Assembly: GCA_030068145.1 (NCBI GenBank)
Contig: JAPJBO010000891.1
Coordinates: forward strand, 1-64,000
Direction: 5' to 3'
Length of the DNA stretch: 64,000 nt
Origin: Diplonema papillatum
Taxonomy: Eukaryota; Euglenozoa; Diplonemea; Diplonemida; Diplonemidae
Below the pieces are notes generated by a model. The model saw only the letters and a program-made list of their open reading frames with translations, had not been told where the DNA came from and ran no database searches. Positions 51,600 through 62,764 of the stretch are shown piece by piece. Each line of letters opens with the position of its first letter. Position 1 is the stretch's first letter. Both the position numbers and the translations under genes were made by a program.

Positions 51600-52930
51600 A
51601 CACACCATTCTCACACTTTTTCAACAATTCTTACCATTCTCACACGGTTGCAACAAATGCTACCATTCTCACACAGTCGCAACAAATGCTACCATTCTCA
51701 CACAGTCGCAACAAATGCTACCATTCTCACACAGTCGCGTGTACACACAAAATGATTAGAAAGCTACAGGGCAGTGTGAGGTTTAGCTACAAAAAGCTAC
51801 AGCTAGCTACAGCGTAGCTTTTTGTAGCCTTTTGTAGCTCTTTTTTTGGGGGGGGGTTCCCAGCCCATTCAGGATACTTTTCGCCCCAATTTCTTCAGTT
51901 TCGAAGTTTTCTGGGCATATTTTGGTTTTTCCTGGCACCTGCTTTGCCCTGTGCACTGGGGCCCGCTGCAGTCTACCGAGCCTCAGTGAGGGTCGGTGGT
52001 GAGGCTGCAACCACGCAGGCGGCGAGGGTGATGCAGCAGGGAAGCCTGGGGCGCCAGAGTCACGACGGTTCCATGAAGCGAAGCCAATCAGGACCCCAAC
52101 CGCAGAGCGAAGAGCGCTCGAGACAGTGTGGGCCCGGAGCCCCGGCTGGAGCTCTCATTGCACTCCAGAGCCCCGGGCTGAGTCAGGTATTTGGCCGGTA
52201 CCACCACTTACCAACACTTGGGCAGATGCTGCAGTGTGGACTGCCGAAGCCACCGTTTAGACCAGTCACTCCCCGTCGGACGGGCCCCCCAAAAAGCCCC
52301 TCGGGCCTTCTGGGGATTCGCCACAAGAACGCACTCACCCGCCCTTTGGAAGATAGTGGAGACCATTATCAAAGACCGCCCCACGTTCCTCCATCGATGG
52401 ACTCCTCAGTCCGGAGGCTTCCGGTAGGGAGAGGCACAGAGAAGCAGCTCTGCACCGTGACGGCGGCAATCAACCGGAAAAAAGGCCGATTCACATGCTG
52501 CTCGCCTTCGACCTGGCGCGCGCTTTCGACGGGCAGCACGCTCCCGGCAGGCGGGACTCCCGGGAAGAGCACGCCGCTCAGCACGAATCAACCCCGACTA
52601 CTTTACGCGTATTCCCCGGGTGAGAATGCCCAAACTTGACACATTGCAATTCAAGTCACTTTGGCCCTTTGGAAAGTTTGGGGTCTTATAATCTTAGAAT
52701 TTGAGTGGCGTCGGTTCAAACCCGCCTCTCTGGTCTTTGGTATTTGTTGCGACTGTGTGAGAATGGTAGCATTTGTTGCGACTGTGTGAGAATGGTAACA
52801 TTTGTTGGAGCTTGTGTGAGAATGGTAAAATTTGTTGCGACCGTGTGAGAATGGTAAGGTTTGTTGAAACTTGTGTGAGAATGGTAAAAATTTGTTTTTT
52901 GTGTGAGAATGGTATTTGCCCCGTTTTGGG
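51600..52930. mobile_element. Element with ~28-bp minisatellite inverted repeats
   Basis: Left array 51605-51737: ACCATTCTCACACAGTCGCA followed by ACAAATGCT, about five units. Right array 52738-52915: the complement, about six units, with matching order of variants (outer TTTCAAC units, inner GTCGCAAC units). The exact termini and any target duplication were not resolved. Between them lie AGCTACAAAAAGCTAC-type inverted repeats (51777-51838) and an old LINE fragment. Confidence 0.6.
52390..52575 (+). pseudogene. Decayed LINE reverse transcriptase fragment
   Basis: One frame gives VGRGTEKQLCTVTAAINRKK, resembling the GFRxGRSTxDQL segment before RT motif A of Jockey/CR1-like LINEs. A neighbouring frame gives MLLAFDLARAFDGQH, motif A itself. 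The frameshift lies near 52485. It is only distantly related to the two larger LINEs here. Confidence 0.55.
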
Positions 52931-52961
52931 GCTGTTTCAAAAACCCAAAAAAAACGATTTC

Positions 52962-53028
52962 CAGCGGGAATCGAACCACCGACCCCCAAACCCCTGTGTG
53001 GGTGTGGTAACCTCTGGACCATGGGCTA
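52962..53028 (-). repeat. tRNA-like sequence, possible SINE head
   Basis: On the minus strand a TGGTCCAGAGGTTACC A-box-like segment is followed by B-box GGTTCGATTCC (complement at 52967-52977), then a T-run. Stem pairing is weak, so a working tRNA is unlikely. Confidence 0.45.
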
Positions 53029-53239
53029 AAAAAACGGCGGAGAAATTTTTTGTTCACTACCGAGTGAGAATTTTGGACTCATTTTGAGTTCTTCGCAAAC
53101 CGGGCGAAATAAGCTCCCAGAGGGCAGAAATACCGTCCTGGGACACTGGAAACGAGTAAATGACGATCTCGCACTTTCCGATAAGAATTCCAACTGAGCA
53201 GGCGCTAAAAGCGAATTTTGGCCTTTTCCCCGCCGGGAG

Positions 53240-53660
53240 CAGTTTTCTGGGGCAGCATGTCAGGAGACAGGGTGAGTAGCGACACCCCCCCTATGCCAGC
53301 ACAGTGCGAACCTTGGAGCCACGGCGTCGTGCCTGACGTAGCAGACTCAAGAAGATTAGAAAGGAGCCCCTTCAGCCAAACACAACACTCACCAAACCCC
53401 TGGGCCAGAGTCCTCCCCCAGGCTCCCAGAGCGCAGGCACTCTCTTTTGCTCAGAGAAGTAAAACACCCCAGACCCAGGGCGAGACATGTTGTCCGCTTC
53501 GAAAGGATAGCCCCCACACCACACACTTTTCCTCTCTGTCACGCACACAACGGCACCGCGTTCCAGGCGCAGCATTTTCAGGGCAGCATGTCAGATGACA
53601 GGGTGAGTAGCGACACCCCCCTAAGCCAGCACAGTGTACCACGGGATTTGGATTCGACGA
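53240..53660 (+). repeat. Direct duplication, unit about 330 bp
   Basis: GGGCAGCATGTCAGGAGACA and GGGTGAGTAGCGACACCCCC with CAGCACAGTG at 53250-53310 recur at 53581-53640. The sequence after each is alike in layout (CCCCAG...CACCAAACCC) but more diverged. Confidence 0.75.
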
Positions 53661-54105
53661 AAAAGGACGCTTTTTCTCTCCCCCCAGCCCCTGACACACC
53701 AAAGCAAGGGCTTTCAGCCCTCGGAGACCCTGCCTGACACGAAGGACGCGCAACCGACATTTCATTGTCGGTCCCGAGTGTCAGGTCAATCTGCACCTTC
53801 ACAAGGTCAGAACCCCCTGCACGTAGCTCGTCTGACGAGTGCCCGGCGTGTGGGGGGATGCGTAACTTGCCTAACGGGCCGAAACGGGGGTCTCCGCGTG
53901 ATGCCTATACCAAAGCACTTTCTACACCCACCCTCCAGGGAAAGCAACCCGCCCTCTTCCAACACACCCCGACCCCTGCGACACAAAAGGAAAACAAGCG
54001 CGTGGCGTGCCTTCCGGCACAAAGCGGGCCCAGTAACGCCCCTACCTGCGAGGACACTTGCGGGTGCCTCATGCAAAAAAAAAAAAAATGGCCCGAGGTT
54101 TGGCA
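53661..54105. other. Unassigned stretch
   Basis: It has an A-run (54075-54088) before the tRNA-like sequence and open frames without domains. Nothing else was recognised. Confidence 0.3.
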
Positions 54106-54184
54106 ACATAGCCTAACGGTTGCCGCACCCTCCTGGGCCCCTGTAGGCCGTGGTTCGATTCCCCCGGTCCGACTTTTTTTTTTT
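54106..54184 (+). repeat. tRNA-like sequence followed by a T-run, possible SINE
   Basis: A-box TAGCCTAACGG (54109-54119) and B-box GGTTCGATTCC (54152-54162) are correctly spaced. A run of 11 T follows (54174-54184), as for a pol III terminator. The acceptor arms do not pair well. Confidence 0.55.
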
Positions 54185-54574
54185 GCGATTTTTCGGTGTG
54201 AAAAGCAGCCGTCTGGAAATTATTTTCGAGGTCTTTTTGGGAAATCTTTTGGTTTTCGAGTAGTTCTGGGATGCGCGATTATGGGCAAGCTGCCAGCTAG
54301 CCCAGCGATCAAAATCTGACCCCCTCCTGGATGCAGAGAGAAAAAAAACCGATCTCCAGGACCCCATTTTTTCGGGTGCCGACCTCCTTTTCCGGGGGGG
54401 GGGTCGGTCAAAATTTTTATCCGACCAAATATTCGGAAAGCCCTGTCCTCAACGGATTCAAACGTGTCCTCAAAATCTCGAAACCGACCATTTTCGGACC
54501 TGCAGATGGAAATCTTCGGCAGAAATCCGAAAAAAGCCGAAGTCTGTGACACTTTTTCGTGGAATGAGTGATAT

Positions 54575-55317
54575 ACGACGAGTGACTAGCAGAAAGACGA
54601 GAAAACCTGGTCGCATCGATTCCGCTCCGATTCGACTGCACGAAGGAGTGGTCGAAAGACCTGTTGCAGCAGTGTCGGGCCACAACAATAGGGCGCTTTC
54701 AGAAGAGCGATTTTCTGACTGTGGATAGATTGACATTTTAAAAGCGTGTCTCCTCGAATGTGGGCCTTAGCCTCCGAGGAAACACAAATGCGACTATCAG
54801 GCAGCTTTACAGAATCACAGTGCAGCGATGCTAGTATTACCCGATCCCGCCACAATCTAAGCTGTGGATGACACAGCCGAGCAAGTGCCTCAGCTCCTTG
54901 ACGAACCCGAGTTGTAACTCATGGTGGGTAGCTCACCTCCCCGATGCGAGCTGATGCCGGATGGATGCAGGCAACTGCGACTTTGTACCACCGACACCCT
55001 CTGGGTGCTTCCAGGATACGCGCAACCGGGGGTTTGAAACATGATGATTAAGAATACTATCGATTATAGACGTTGACTGTGACTGGTCTTTGTAAGGTGC
55101 CTTGATGTTACTTTGATCAGCTGAAACTACTACTACTACTTGGCTATTCCAGTGCACCATGGCAGGCTACCTGACGGTTACTGGCAGTTGCTGGCAGACC
55201 TGTCAAACGCACCTTGACATGAAACGGGTTTAACCTTTTGTGTGACACAGGAGACTCACGATTCTTTCACCGGAGCGACAAAAAAGGTCTTAGTTATCTC
55301 TTTTCTGTACCCCCTCT
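54575..55317. other. Unassigned stretch
   Basis: No gene or repeat family recognised; a short CTACTACTACTACTTGG run lies at about 55125. Confidence 0.3.
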
Positions 55318-55319
55318 AG

Positions 55320-55834
55320 ACCCGACGGAGTACCACCTAGGGTTTGCCGCCGATGACGGGATCCTTTATCCGGCTAGTTACGTTTGATGACCATGATGAT
55401 ACTCACTGGCCACTCACGCATGTCATGTTACCCCTGCAGCACAGACTCGAGAGTTATGTTTCTGCGTGCAACCTATGGAAAGCGTACACTGGTCATACAG
55501 AGTGGTACATCACCCCAACATCCCCAACATCCTCCCTTTATTTCTTTTCCACTCTACCACCTCAAGCCTCCTACACCGACCCGACGGAGTACCTAGGGTT
55601 TGCCGCCGATGACGGGATCCTTTATCCGGCTAGTTACGTTTGATGACCATGATGATACTCACTGGCCACTCACGCATGTCATGTTACCCCTGCAGCACAG
55701 ACTCGAGAGTTATGTTTCTGCGTGCAACCTATGGAAAGCGTACACTGGTCATACAGAGTGGTACATCACCCCAACATCCCCAACATCCTCCCTTTATTTC
55801 TTTTCCACTCTACCACCTCAAGCCTCCTACACCA
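55320..55834 (+). repeat. 256-bp direct tandem duplication, two copies
   Basis: Copy 1 ends and copy 2 starts at about 55577. Both run from GACCCGACGGAGTACC to CACCTCAAGCCTCCTACACC. The only difference noticed is a 3-base ACC indel near the start. This is a recent event. The open frames inside are not supported. Confidence 0.93.
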
Positions 55835-55994
55835 CAATTTCTCTTTTAGCAAAACGCTGGATTTCCTCGTTTTGCAACAATCACTCAGCAACCATCCATC
55901 AACCTCTGTGAAACTCTTTACACTAACGTCCTGTTCAAGTCGTCGTAAACCGGTGCTGGGTTTCCTCCCGTTTCATCTTTTTCAGTACTGAACA

Positions 55995-56530
55995 ACGTAC
56001 ATCAAGGCTTCTAAAGGCCAGTCCCTTCAGAAAGGTTAGAAAGGTTGGCCGACATCAAGGCTTCTAAACGCCAGTCCCTCCAGAAAGGTTGGCCCACATG
56101 AAGGCTTCTAAAGGCCAGTCCCTCTAGAAAGTTGGCCGACATCGAGGCTTCTAAAGGCCAGGCCCTCCAGAAAAGTTGGCCGACATCAAGGTTTCTAAAG
56201 CACGTCCCTGCAGAAAAGTCAGCCCACATCAAGGCTTCAAAAGGCCAGTCCCTTCAGAAAAGTTGGCCCACATGAAGGCTTCTAAAGGCCAGTCCCTTCA
56301 GAAAAGTTGGCCGACATCGAGGCTTCTACAGGCTAGTCCCTCCAGAAAAGTTGTCCCACATCAAGGCTTCAAAAGGCCAGTCTTCCAGAAAAGTCGGCCC
56401 ACATCAAGGCTTCTAAAGGCCAGTCCCTCCAGAAAAGTTGGCCCACATGAAGGCTTCGAAAGGCCAATCCTCCAGAAAGGTTGGCCCACATCAAGGCTTC
56501 AAGAGGCCAGTCCCTTCAAAGAAGGCCGTA
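55995..56530 (+). repeat. ~44-bp minisatellite, about 12 copies
   Basis: The unit is AAGGCTTCTAAAGGCCAGTC with CCTCCAGAAAAGTTGGCCCACATC. Units vary by small substitutions (CTTC for CTCC, GAC for CAC) and 1-2 base indels, so frames break between units. Confidence 0.9.
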
Positions 56531-56564
56531 TCTAGAAGGAAGGCTAAAAACACTGAGAATCAAC

Positions 56565-57425
56565 TTTGCATCGCCCGAACTTTGCTTTGCTTCTCCCGAA
56601 CTTGGCTTTCGCCAGAACTTAGCCTCCCCAGAACTTAGCTTCACCAGAACTTTGCTTTGCTTCGCCGAACTTAGCTTCACCAGAACTTAGCTTCGCCCGA
56701 ACTTTGCACTTTGCTTTGACTTAGCTTCGCCCGAACTTAGCATCGCCCGAACTTTGCTTTGCTTCGCCCGAACTGTGCTTTCACGAGAACTTTGCTTCAC
56801 CAGAACTTCCCCGGAACTTAGCTTCACCCGAACTTAGCCTCCCCAGAACTTAGCTTCACCCGAACTTTGCTTTGCTTCGCCGTACTTAGCTTCACCAGAA
56901 CTTAGCTTCACCCGAACTTTGCTTCGCCGGAACTTTGCTTTCACCAGAACTTAGCCTCCCCAGAACTTAGCTTCACCCGAACTTTGCTTTGACTTAGCTT
57001 CGCCCGAACTTGACTCACCAGACTTAGCATCGCCCGAACTTTGCTGCCGAGCTTTGCTTTCACCAGAACTTAGCTTCACCCGAACTTTGCTTCGCCCGAG
57101 CTTTACTTTCACCAGAACTTAGCCTCCCCAGAACTTAGCCTCCCCAGAACTTAGCTTCACCCGAACTTTGCTGATGACTTAGCTTCACCAGAACTTAGCT
57201 TCACCTGAACTTTGCTTTGCTTCGCCCGAACTTTGCTTTCACCAGAACTTAGCCTCCCCAGATCTTAGCTTCACCCGAGCTTTGCTTTCACCAGAACTTA
57301 GCCTCCCCAGAACTTAGCTTCACCCGAACTTTGCTGCTGACTTAGGTTCGCCGAACTTAGCTTCACCAGAACTTTGCTTCGCCAGAACTTTACTGTTTCC
57401 CGAACTTTAGCTGCTGCCTCTAGTC
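56565..57425 (+). repeat. Long GAACTTAGC/GAACTTTGC minisatellite
   Basis: About 50 degenerate 16-base units alternate CAGAACTTAGCTTCAC and CCGAACTTTGCTTTGC types. It ends in CTGCTGCCTCTAGTCTC, shared with the tract at 42.2 kb. Confidence 0.92.
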
Positions 57426-58346
57426 TCGCTGGGCGCCAGTGGTGTGGTTGTGCCTTTTGCTGTTGTGATGAACCGAAAAAAACACGGAGAACACCGACCA
57501 GGCACCAGGTAAACGTCTGGAAACAGTACGGCGGTGCAATTTTTTTCCCAGGAGACTTGCTCCCAAGAGACTTTCCTTCACTCCAAGCGCCGATTCGCAA
57601 AATGACATGGCCGCTTGGTCCCCCCCGCAAACCCGCAAACCCGCCCGCAAACCCCCGCAAACCCGCACTCGGTGGCCCTGCGGGCCCCCTCGTGCATTTG
57701 ATGGATTCTCAGCGCTTTGATGTGGGCCTTCTTGTCCAGGTTCGGCCTCTTGTGTGAAGAGGCCGACTCGAAAGAAAACAGGATTCAGCACACACAACGC
57801 AAACAGAAACTAGAAGAAGAAAAGAAATTCACAAGATGGTTCGGGTCGGAGTTGTGCTTGAAAAATCTGGTGTTCGAGAGTTCGTGTGCAAGCAGTCAAG
57901 GTATGTGAAGTTCCGAGTCAGCGAAAAGGTTCTGTCAGAGCTATGGGTGCATATTTTGTTGATATTTTGACCGATGCATCCAACGAAACCGTCACAGGAA
58001 TTCGAAGCTCCTACGAACGACGTTCTTTCGGTCGCAACTTCGGGAGAACGTGCCCTCCCCATTTCGACATGCAACAGTTGCCTATCACGTTTTCGGTGTT
58101 CCTTCAGCAAAGTGGTCCTGAGAGGTCGTGAAGTCCAAGAAGCTGGCCATCAAAGGCCCCTGGGTGGTCTTGGGGTTGGGGGACAAAATCTGACTTGCCA
58201 CCTCCTCGCGGTGTCCCCTGGAAACGTGTTTTTCGAAACGCGGCCAAGGCAAGCAGTTCCTTTGCTGTGGGTGAAAGCCCCTAACTTCGTATCTGGCCTC
58301 CGAGCTGCGCACCTACCCTTCCCAGGCGTAAAAAAGGTCGGCAAGA
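57426..58346 (+). repeat. Duplicated repeat block, copy 1
   Basis: Segments shared with 61.2-62.7 kb: CGCAAACCCGCACTCGGTGG (57656), TTTTGACCGATGCATC with CACAGGAATTCGAAG (57965), and GACAAAATCTGACTTGCCAC through CGCACCTACCCTTCCC (58181-58325). Identity in the last segment is above 95% by eye. The order within the two blocks differs, so several events are involved. Confidence 0.8.
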
Positions 58347-59592
58347 AAGCAGCAGCAGCAGCAAGGCAGCAGCAGAAGCAAGACAGCTGCGGGAAGACAC
58401 GAGCAGCAAGGCAGCTGCGGCAAGGCAACAGCGGCAAGGCAGCAGCAGCACGACAGCAGCGGCAAGGCGGCATCCGGAAGGCAGCCGCGGCAAGGCAGCA
58501 GCAGCAAGGCAGCAGCCGCAGCAAGGCAGCCACAGCAAGGCAGCCGCAGCAAGGCAGCCGCAGCAAGGCAGCAGCAGCAAGGCAGCAGCGGCACAGCGGC
58601 AAGGCGGCAGCATCGCGATGGCAGCGGCAAGGCGGCATCAGCAAGGCAGCAGCAGCAGCAAGGCAGCAGCAGCAGCAAGGCAGCAGCAGCAGCAAGGCAG
58701 CCGCGGCAAGGCAGCACCAGCAAGGCAGCAGCAGAAGCAAGCCACCAGCAACAAGGCAGCAGCGGCAAGGCAGCAGCAGCACGATAGCAGCGGCAAGGCG
58801 GCATCCGCAAGGCAGCAACAAGGCAGCCGCGGTAAGGCATCAGCAGCAAGGCAGCAGCAGCAAGGCAGCAGCAACAAGGCAGCAACGGCAAGGCAGCAGT
58901 AGCAGCAAGGCAGCCGCGGCAAGGCAGCACCAGCAAGGCAGGAGCAGAAGCAAGACAGCAGCAACAAGGCAGCGGCGGCAAGGCAGCAGCAGAAGCAAGA
59001 CAGCAGCGGCAAGACACCGGCAGCAAGACAGCATCGGCAAGGCAACAGCGGCAAGGCGGCAGCAGTTCGATAGCAGCGGCAAGGCGGCATCAGCAAGGCA
59101 GCCGCGGTAAGGCAGCAGCAGCAAGGCAGCCGCGGCAAGGCAGCAGCAGCAAGGCAGCAGGAGCAGCAAGGCAGCAGCAGAAGCAAGACTGCAGCGGCAA
59201 GGCAGCAGCAGCAGCAGGACAGCAGCAGCAAGGCAGCATCAGCAAGGCAGCAGCGGCAAGGCAGCAGTAGCAGCAAGGCAGCCGCGGCAAGGCAGCAGCA
59301 GAAGCAAGACAGCAGCGGCAAGACACCAGCAGCAAGGTATCAGCAAGGCAGCCGCCGTAAGGCAGCAGCAGCAAGCAGCAGCAAGGCAGCAGCAGCAGCA
59401 GCAAGGCCGCCGCGGCAATGCAGCAACAGCAATGCAGCAGCAGCAAGACAGCAGCAGCAGCGAGACAGCAGCAGCAAGGCTGCAGCGGCAGCAGGACAGC
59501 AGCAGCAAGGCAGCATCAGCAAGGCAGCATCAGCAAGGCAGCAGCGGCAGCAGCAGCAGCATCATAGCAGCGGCAAGGCAGCAGCAGCAACA
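58347..59592 (+). repeat. CAG-type array of GGCAGCAGCAGCAA units
   Basis: Units are 9-18 bases, built from GGCAGCAGCAAGGCAGCAGC and GGCAAGGC. The plus strand has Gln/Ala/Arg/Ser frames (continuing the frame open at 57974); the minus strand has Leu/Ala/Cys frames of more than 200 codons. These follow from the repeat and are not taken as genes. Confidence 0.95.
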
Positions 59593-60560
59593 ACAGACGA
59601 AGTTTGTTTGAAGCGCTTAAGTTGGAAAACGAAGCTTGCGATGAACATCAGTCTTTGCAAGCCTTTCCATTTCGAAGTGGGGAAGGTCGTTGACCACACT
59701 GTTTGGTTTTGCGAGAATTCCACAGCTTTGGAGAAAGGCAGCAGAGCAGCAGGAGCAGCAACAGCAAGAGTAGCAGCAGCAAGACAGCAGCGGCAAGGAA
59801 GCAGCAGCTAGGAAGCAGCAGCAAGACAGCAGCAGCAAGACAGCAGCGGCAAGGCAACAGCGGCAAGGCAGCGGCAGAAGCAAGACAGCAGCAAAGCAAA
59901 GCAGCAGTAGCAAGGCAGCATCAGCAAGGCAGCAGCAGCAAGAAGACAGGAGCGGCAAGGCAACAGCGGCAAGGCAGCAGCAGCAAGGCAGCAGGGGCAA
60001 GCAAGGCAGCAGCAGCAAGGCAGCAGCGGCAAGGCAGCAGCGGCAAGGCAGCAGCAGCAAGGGAGCAGCGGTAAGGCAGCAGCAGGAAGAGCACCAACAG
60101 AAGGCAGCAGACAGAATAGGAGCTTTCAATTTAAAGAAACATAAACAGAAAATCAAAACACAGACGAAGTTTGTTTGAAGCGCTTAAGGTGGAAATCGAA
60201 GCTTGCAATGAACATCAGTCTTTGCAAGCCTTTCCATTTCGAAGTGGGGAAGGTCGTTGACTGCAGTGTTTGGTTTTCCGAGAATTCCACAGCTTCGGAG
60301 AAAGGCAGCAGGAGCAGCAGGAGCAAGAGTAGCAGCAAGAACAGCAGCAAGAGCAGGAGCAAGGCAGCAGCAAGGCAGACAGCAACTTTCAGTTCAAAGA
60401 AACCTAAACAGGTAATCAAAACACAGACGAAGTTTGCGAATCTGGGCTTCGATGAAAAATGCAAGCCTTTCCATTTCGAAGGGGGGGAAGGTCGTTTACT
60501 GCAGTGTTTGGTTTTGAGAGAGTTTCACAGCTTCGATGAAAGGCAACAAGAGAAGCAGGA
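59593..60560 (+). repeat. Higher-order repeat: three ~150-bp blocks separated by CAG arrays
   Basis: ACGAAGTTTGTTTGAAGCGC through CATTTCGAAGTGGGGAAGGT and AATTCCACAGCTT occurs at 59597 and 60162; a shorter, diverged block (CATTTCGAAGGGGGGGAAGG) occurs at 60471. The first two are about 565 bp apart, each followed by a CAG-type array. Confidence 0.9.
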
Positions 60561-61060
60561 GCAAGAGCAGCACCAGCACAAACAGCAGTGAGCAGCAAAT
60601 CAGCAGGAAGTAAACAGTTACTGTGTTGTTGGCGGGATTGTCGCAGCTTCAGGGAAATCAGCAACAGCAGCAGGAGCAAGAGTGGCAAGGCAGCAAAACC
60701 AAACACAGGAACAAGAGGAGCAGCAAGAGGATCAGCAGCAAGGCAGCAAAAACCCCATCGAAGTCAAGAGAAGGTTGCTTTAAGCCTTTTGTCCACACTT
60801 TTCTTCTTATTGTAAAGAAATAAAAAGATGTCCCAGTTCTGGCATGGCAGGCCCCTTTTGGCCCAAAAACAGGTAGCCACCGTTGTCAGCACATGGGATT
60901 TTCACTCATTCACCTTTTTTGCAGCAGCAGCAACATCAGCAAGACTGAAGCACCAGCAGGGAGCAGGAGCAGAAGCAGCAGAAGCAGCAGCAGCAGCAGC
61001 AGCAGAAGTAGCAGCAGCAGAAGCAGCACAGCTTTAGCAGAAGTAACAATCACAGCATCA
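60561..61060 (+). repeat. CAG-type array, distal part
   Basis: Degenerate GCAGCAGCAGGAGCAAGAG units, interrupted at 60770-60920 by unique sequence (CAGGCCCCTTTTGGCCCAAA) that shows no gene. Confidence 0.85.
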
Positions 61061-62760
61061 GCAGAACCAAACCAGGAACCCAAAACCTTGGGAGGAAGGA
61101 TGGGAGGGGAAAATGGCTATTGGTTGTCTGTTGTGTGCGCGCTTTGTCCTATCTTTGAAGGGTTGAAAGGAAGCTGCACTTTGCAACGCGGGAGTACCTG
61201 TCGAGCCCCCCCCGCAAACCCGCCCGCAAACCCGCAAACCCCCCGCAAACCCGCACTCGGTGGCCCTAGCGGGCCCCCTCGTGAATCCCGAACCTTTGAA
61301 AGAAGGCGGCCGTCTTGTCCAGGAAAGGGGGCCTCTCATCGATGGGAGGCCCGACTCGAGCAAGAAGAAGTTGAAACCATTCAAATTGAAACGACAAAAA
61401 AGGTAATAAAAACAACCGGAAGAACATGACACCAAAATAAAAGATGGCGGGGTGACGAGGTTCAATGCCATCAAAACCATTTTTTTTGCGATTAAGTGAA
61501 CAACGGGGGACAAAATCTGACTTGCCACCTCCTCGCGGTGTCCCCTGGAAACGTGTTTTTCGAAACGCGGCCAAGGCAAGCAGTACCTTTGCTGAGGGTG
61601 AAAGCCCCTTACTTCGTATCTGGCGTCCGAGCTGCGCACCTACCCTTCCCGGGCGTAAAAGATCCTGCCCCAAGCTGCCCAGCAGGAACGGGGGGGGCGG
61701 TGCAAAGAGGCACCTTCCAGGTGAGCCTTGCCAAGTTTGACTCCCTTGTGGCCCTCTCATCGTGAAGGCGGGGTAAAATCGGGATGGTTACCAATGTGCC
61801 CCCGGTTTTTTGAATTAGTTGGCCCCAGTCTGAGTGACAGGTGGCGGCTTGTGGCTGAGCCGCGGCCTTTCCAGGCCCTTAGCCGACTCTCCTTTCGTTT
61901 TTCTGAGTCCCCAGTGCCGTGGGGCAGGCGCCGGTTGCAGTGTGCAACTGGTGCGGGTACAAACCGCGCCTGTCTGTGTTCGTGGTTGTGCCGTTTTTCG
62001 TTGTGAAGAAGTGAACCCGGAGAACCCACCAGGTCAGGCACCAGGTTTCTTGTCTGGCAAACTGTACGGCCTGGTGTTTAAAAAAAAATCAAGGCTGTCT
62101 GTGCGGTTGGCTGTGACAAGTCCACTCCTGCATTTCACAAAATTTGCAGCAGGAGGGACTGAGTCACACCAATCGAAAAGACACCGGAGAATACCCGAGT
62201 GTCGGCCCACAAACGAAGTATTTGAACTTCCCCTTTTGGAACTTGCTTGTCTTGCCCATTTTTCCCAGTTTGCCTCGAAGGCCCCCGTACGATTCTTCCA
62301 AAAAAAAAAAAAAAAAAAACAAGTGCAGAGAGCGGTGCGCGTGCTCAATTTGATGATGGTTTTGACCGATGCATCTGAAGAAACCCTCACAGGAATTCGA
62401 AGTACAGACGAACGACGTTCTTTCGAAGATCGGAACTTCTTCCCCATTTCGACATCAGGGGCACTCATCGCATTGTTGAGAGCTCCTTTGGCAAGGTGGC
62501 GCTGTGAACTGCAGGAAACTCTTCAAAGGGATCAAGAGTCACACATATTCCTCATCATCCTCCGCTTCGAAGTCCAGACGATGGCTCATTGCTTGTTTTT
62601 GACATGAGGGACAAAAATCTGACCTGCACCTCCTCGTGGTGTTCCTCGGAAACGCGCTGCAAGCGCGGCCGACGCAGGCAGTCTTTGTTGTTTATCCAAC
62701 TGTCTTTGCCTGATGATTGATCAGGATTCTTTGACAGGTTTGGACAGTTTCCTGTTCAGC
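61061..62760 (+). repeat. Duplicated repeat block, copies 2 and 3
   Basis: The block repeats CGCAAACCCGCACTCGGTGG (61244), GACAAAATCTGACTTGCCAC (61512, and diverged at 62608), TGGTTGTGCCGTTTTTCGTT with CACCAGGTCAGGCACCAGG (61985, compare 57445), and TTTTGACCGATGCATC (62361). A poly(A) run of 20 lies at 62301-62320. The open frames inside are repeat-derived. Confidence 0.8.
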
Positions 62761-62764
62761 CAAA

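Larger units (their letters stand above)
51402..54574. mobile_element. Possible 3.2-kb composite bounded by a 31-bp inverted repeat
   Basis: A perfect 31-base inverted pair, starting ATATCACTCATTCCACGAAA, lies at 51402-51432 and 54544-54574. GCGATTATGGGCAAGC occurs near both ends in the same orientation (51518, 54278). No target duplication was found, so these may be two separate copies of one repeat family. Other elements are nested between them. Confidence 0.45.

Noticed and set aside
58150-59522. Leu/Cys/Ala-rich minus-strand frames over 200 codons in the CAG-type array
   Set aside because: They follow directly from the repeat unit and have no start context, splice sites or flanking domain.
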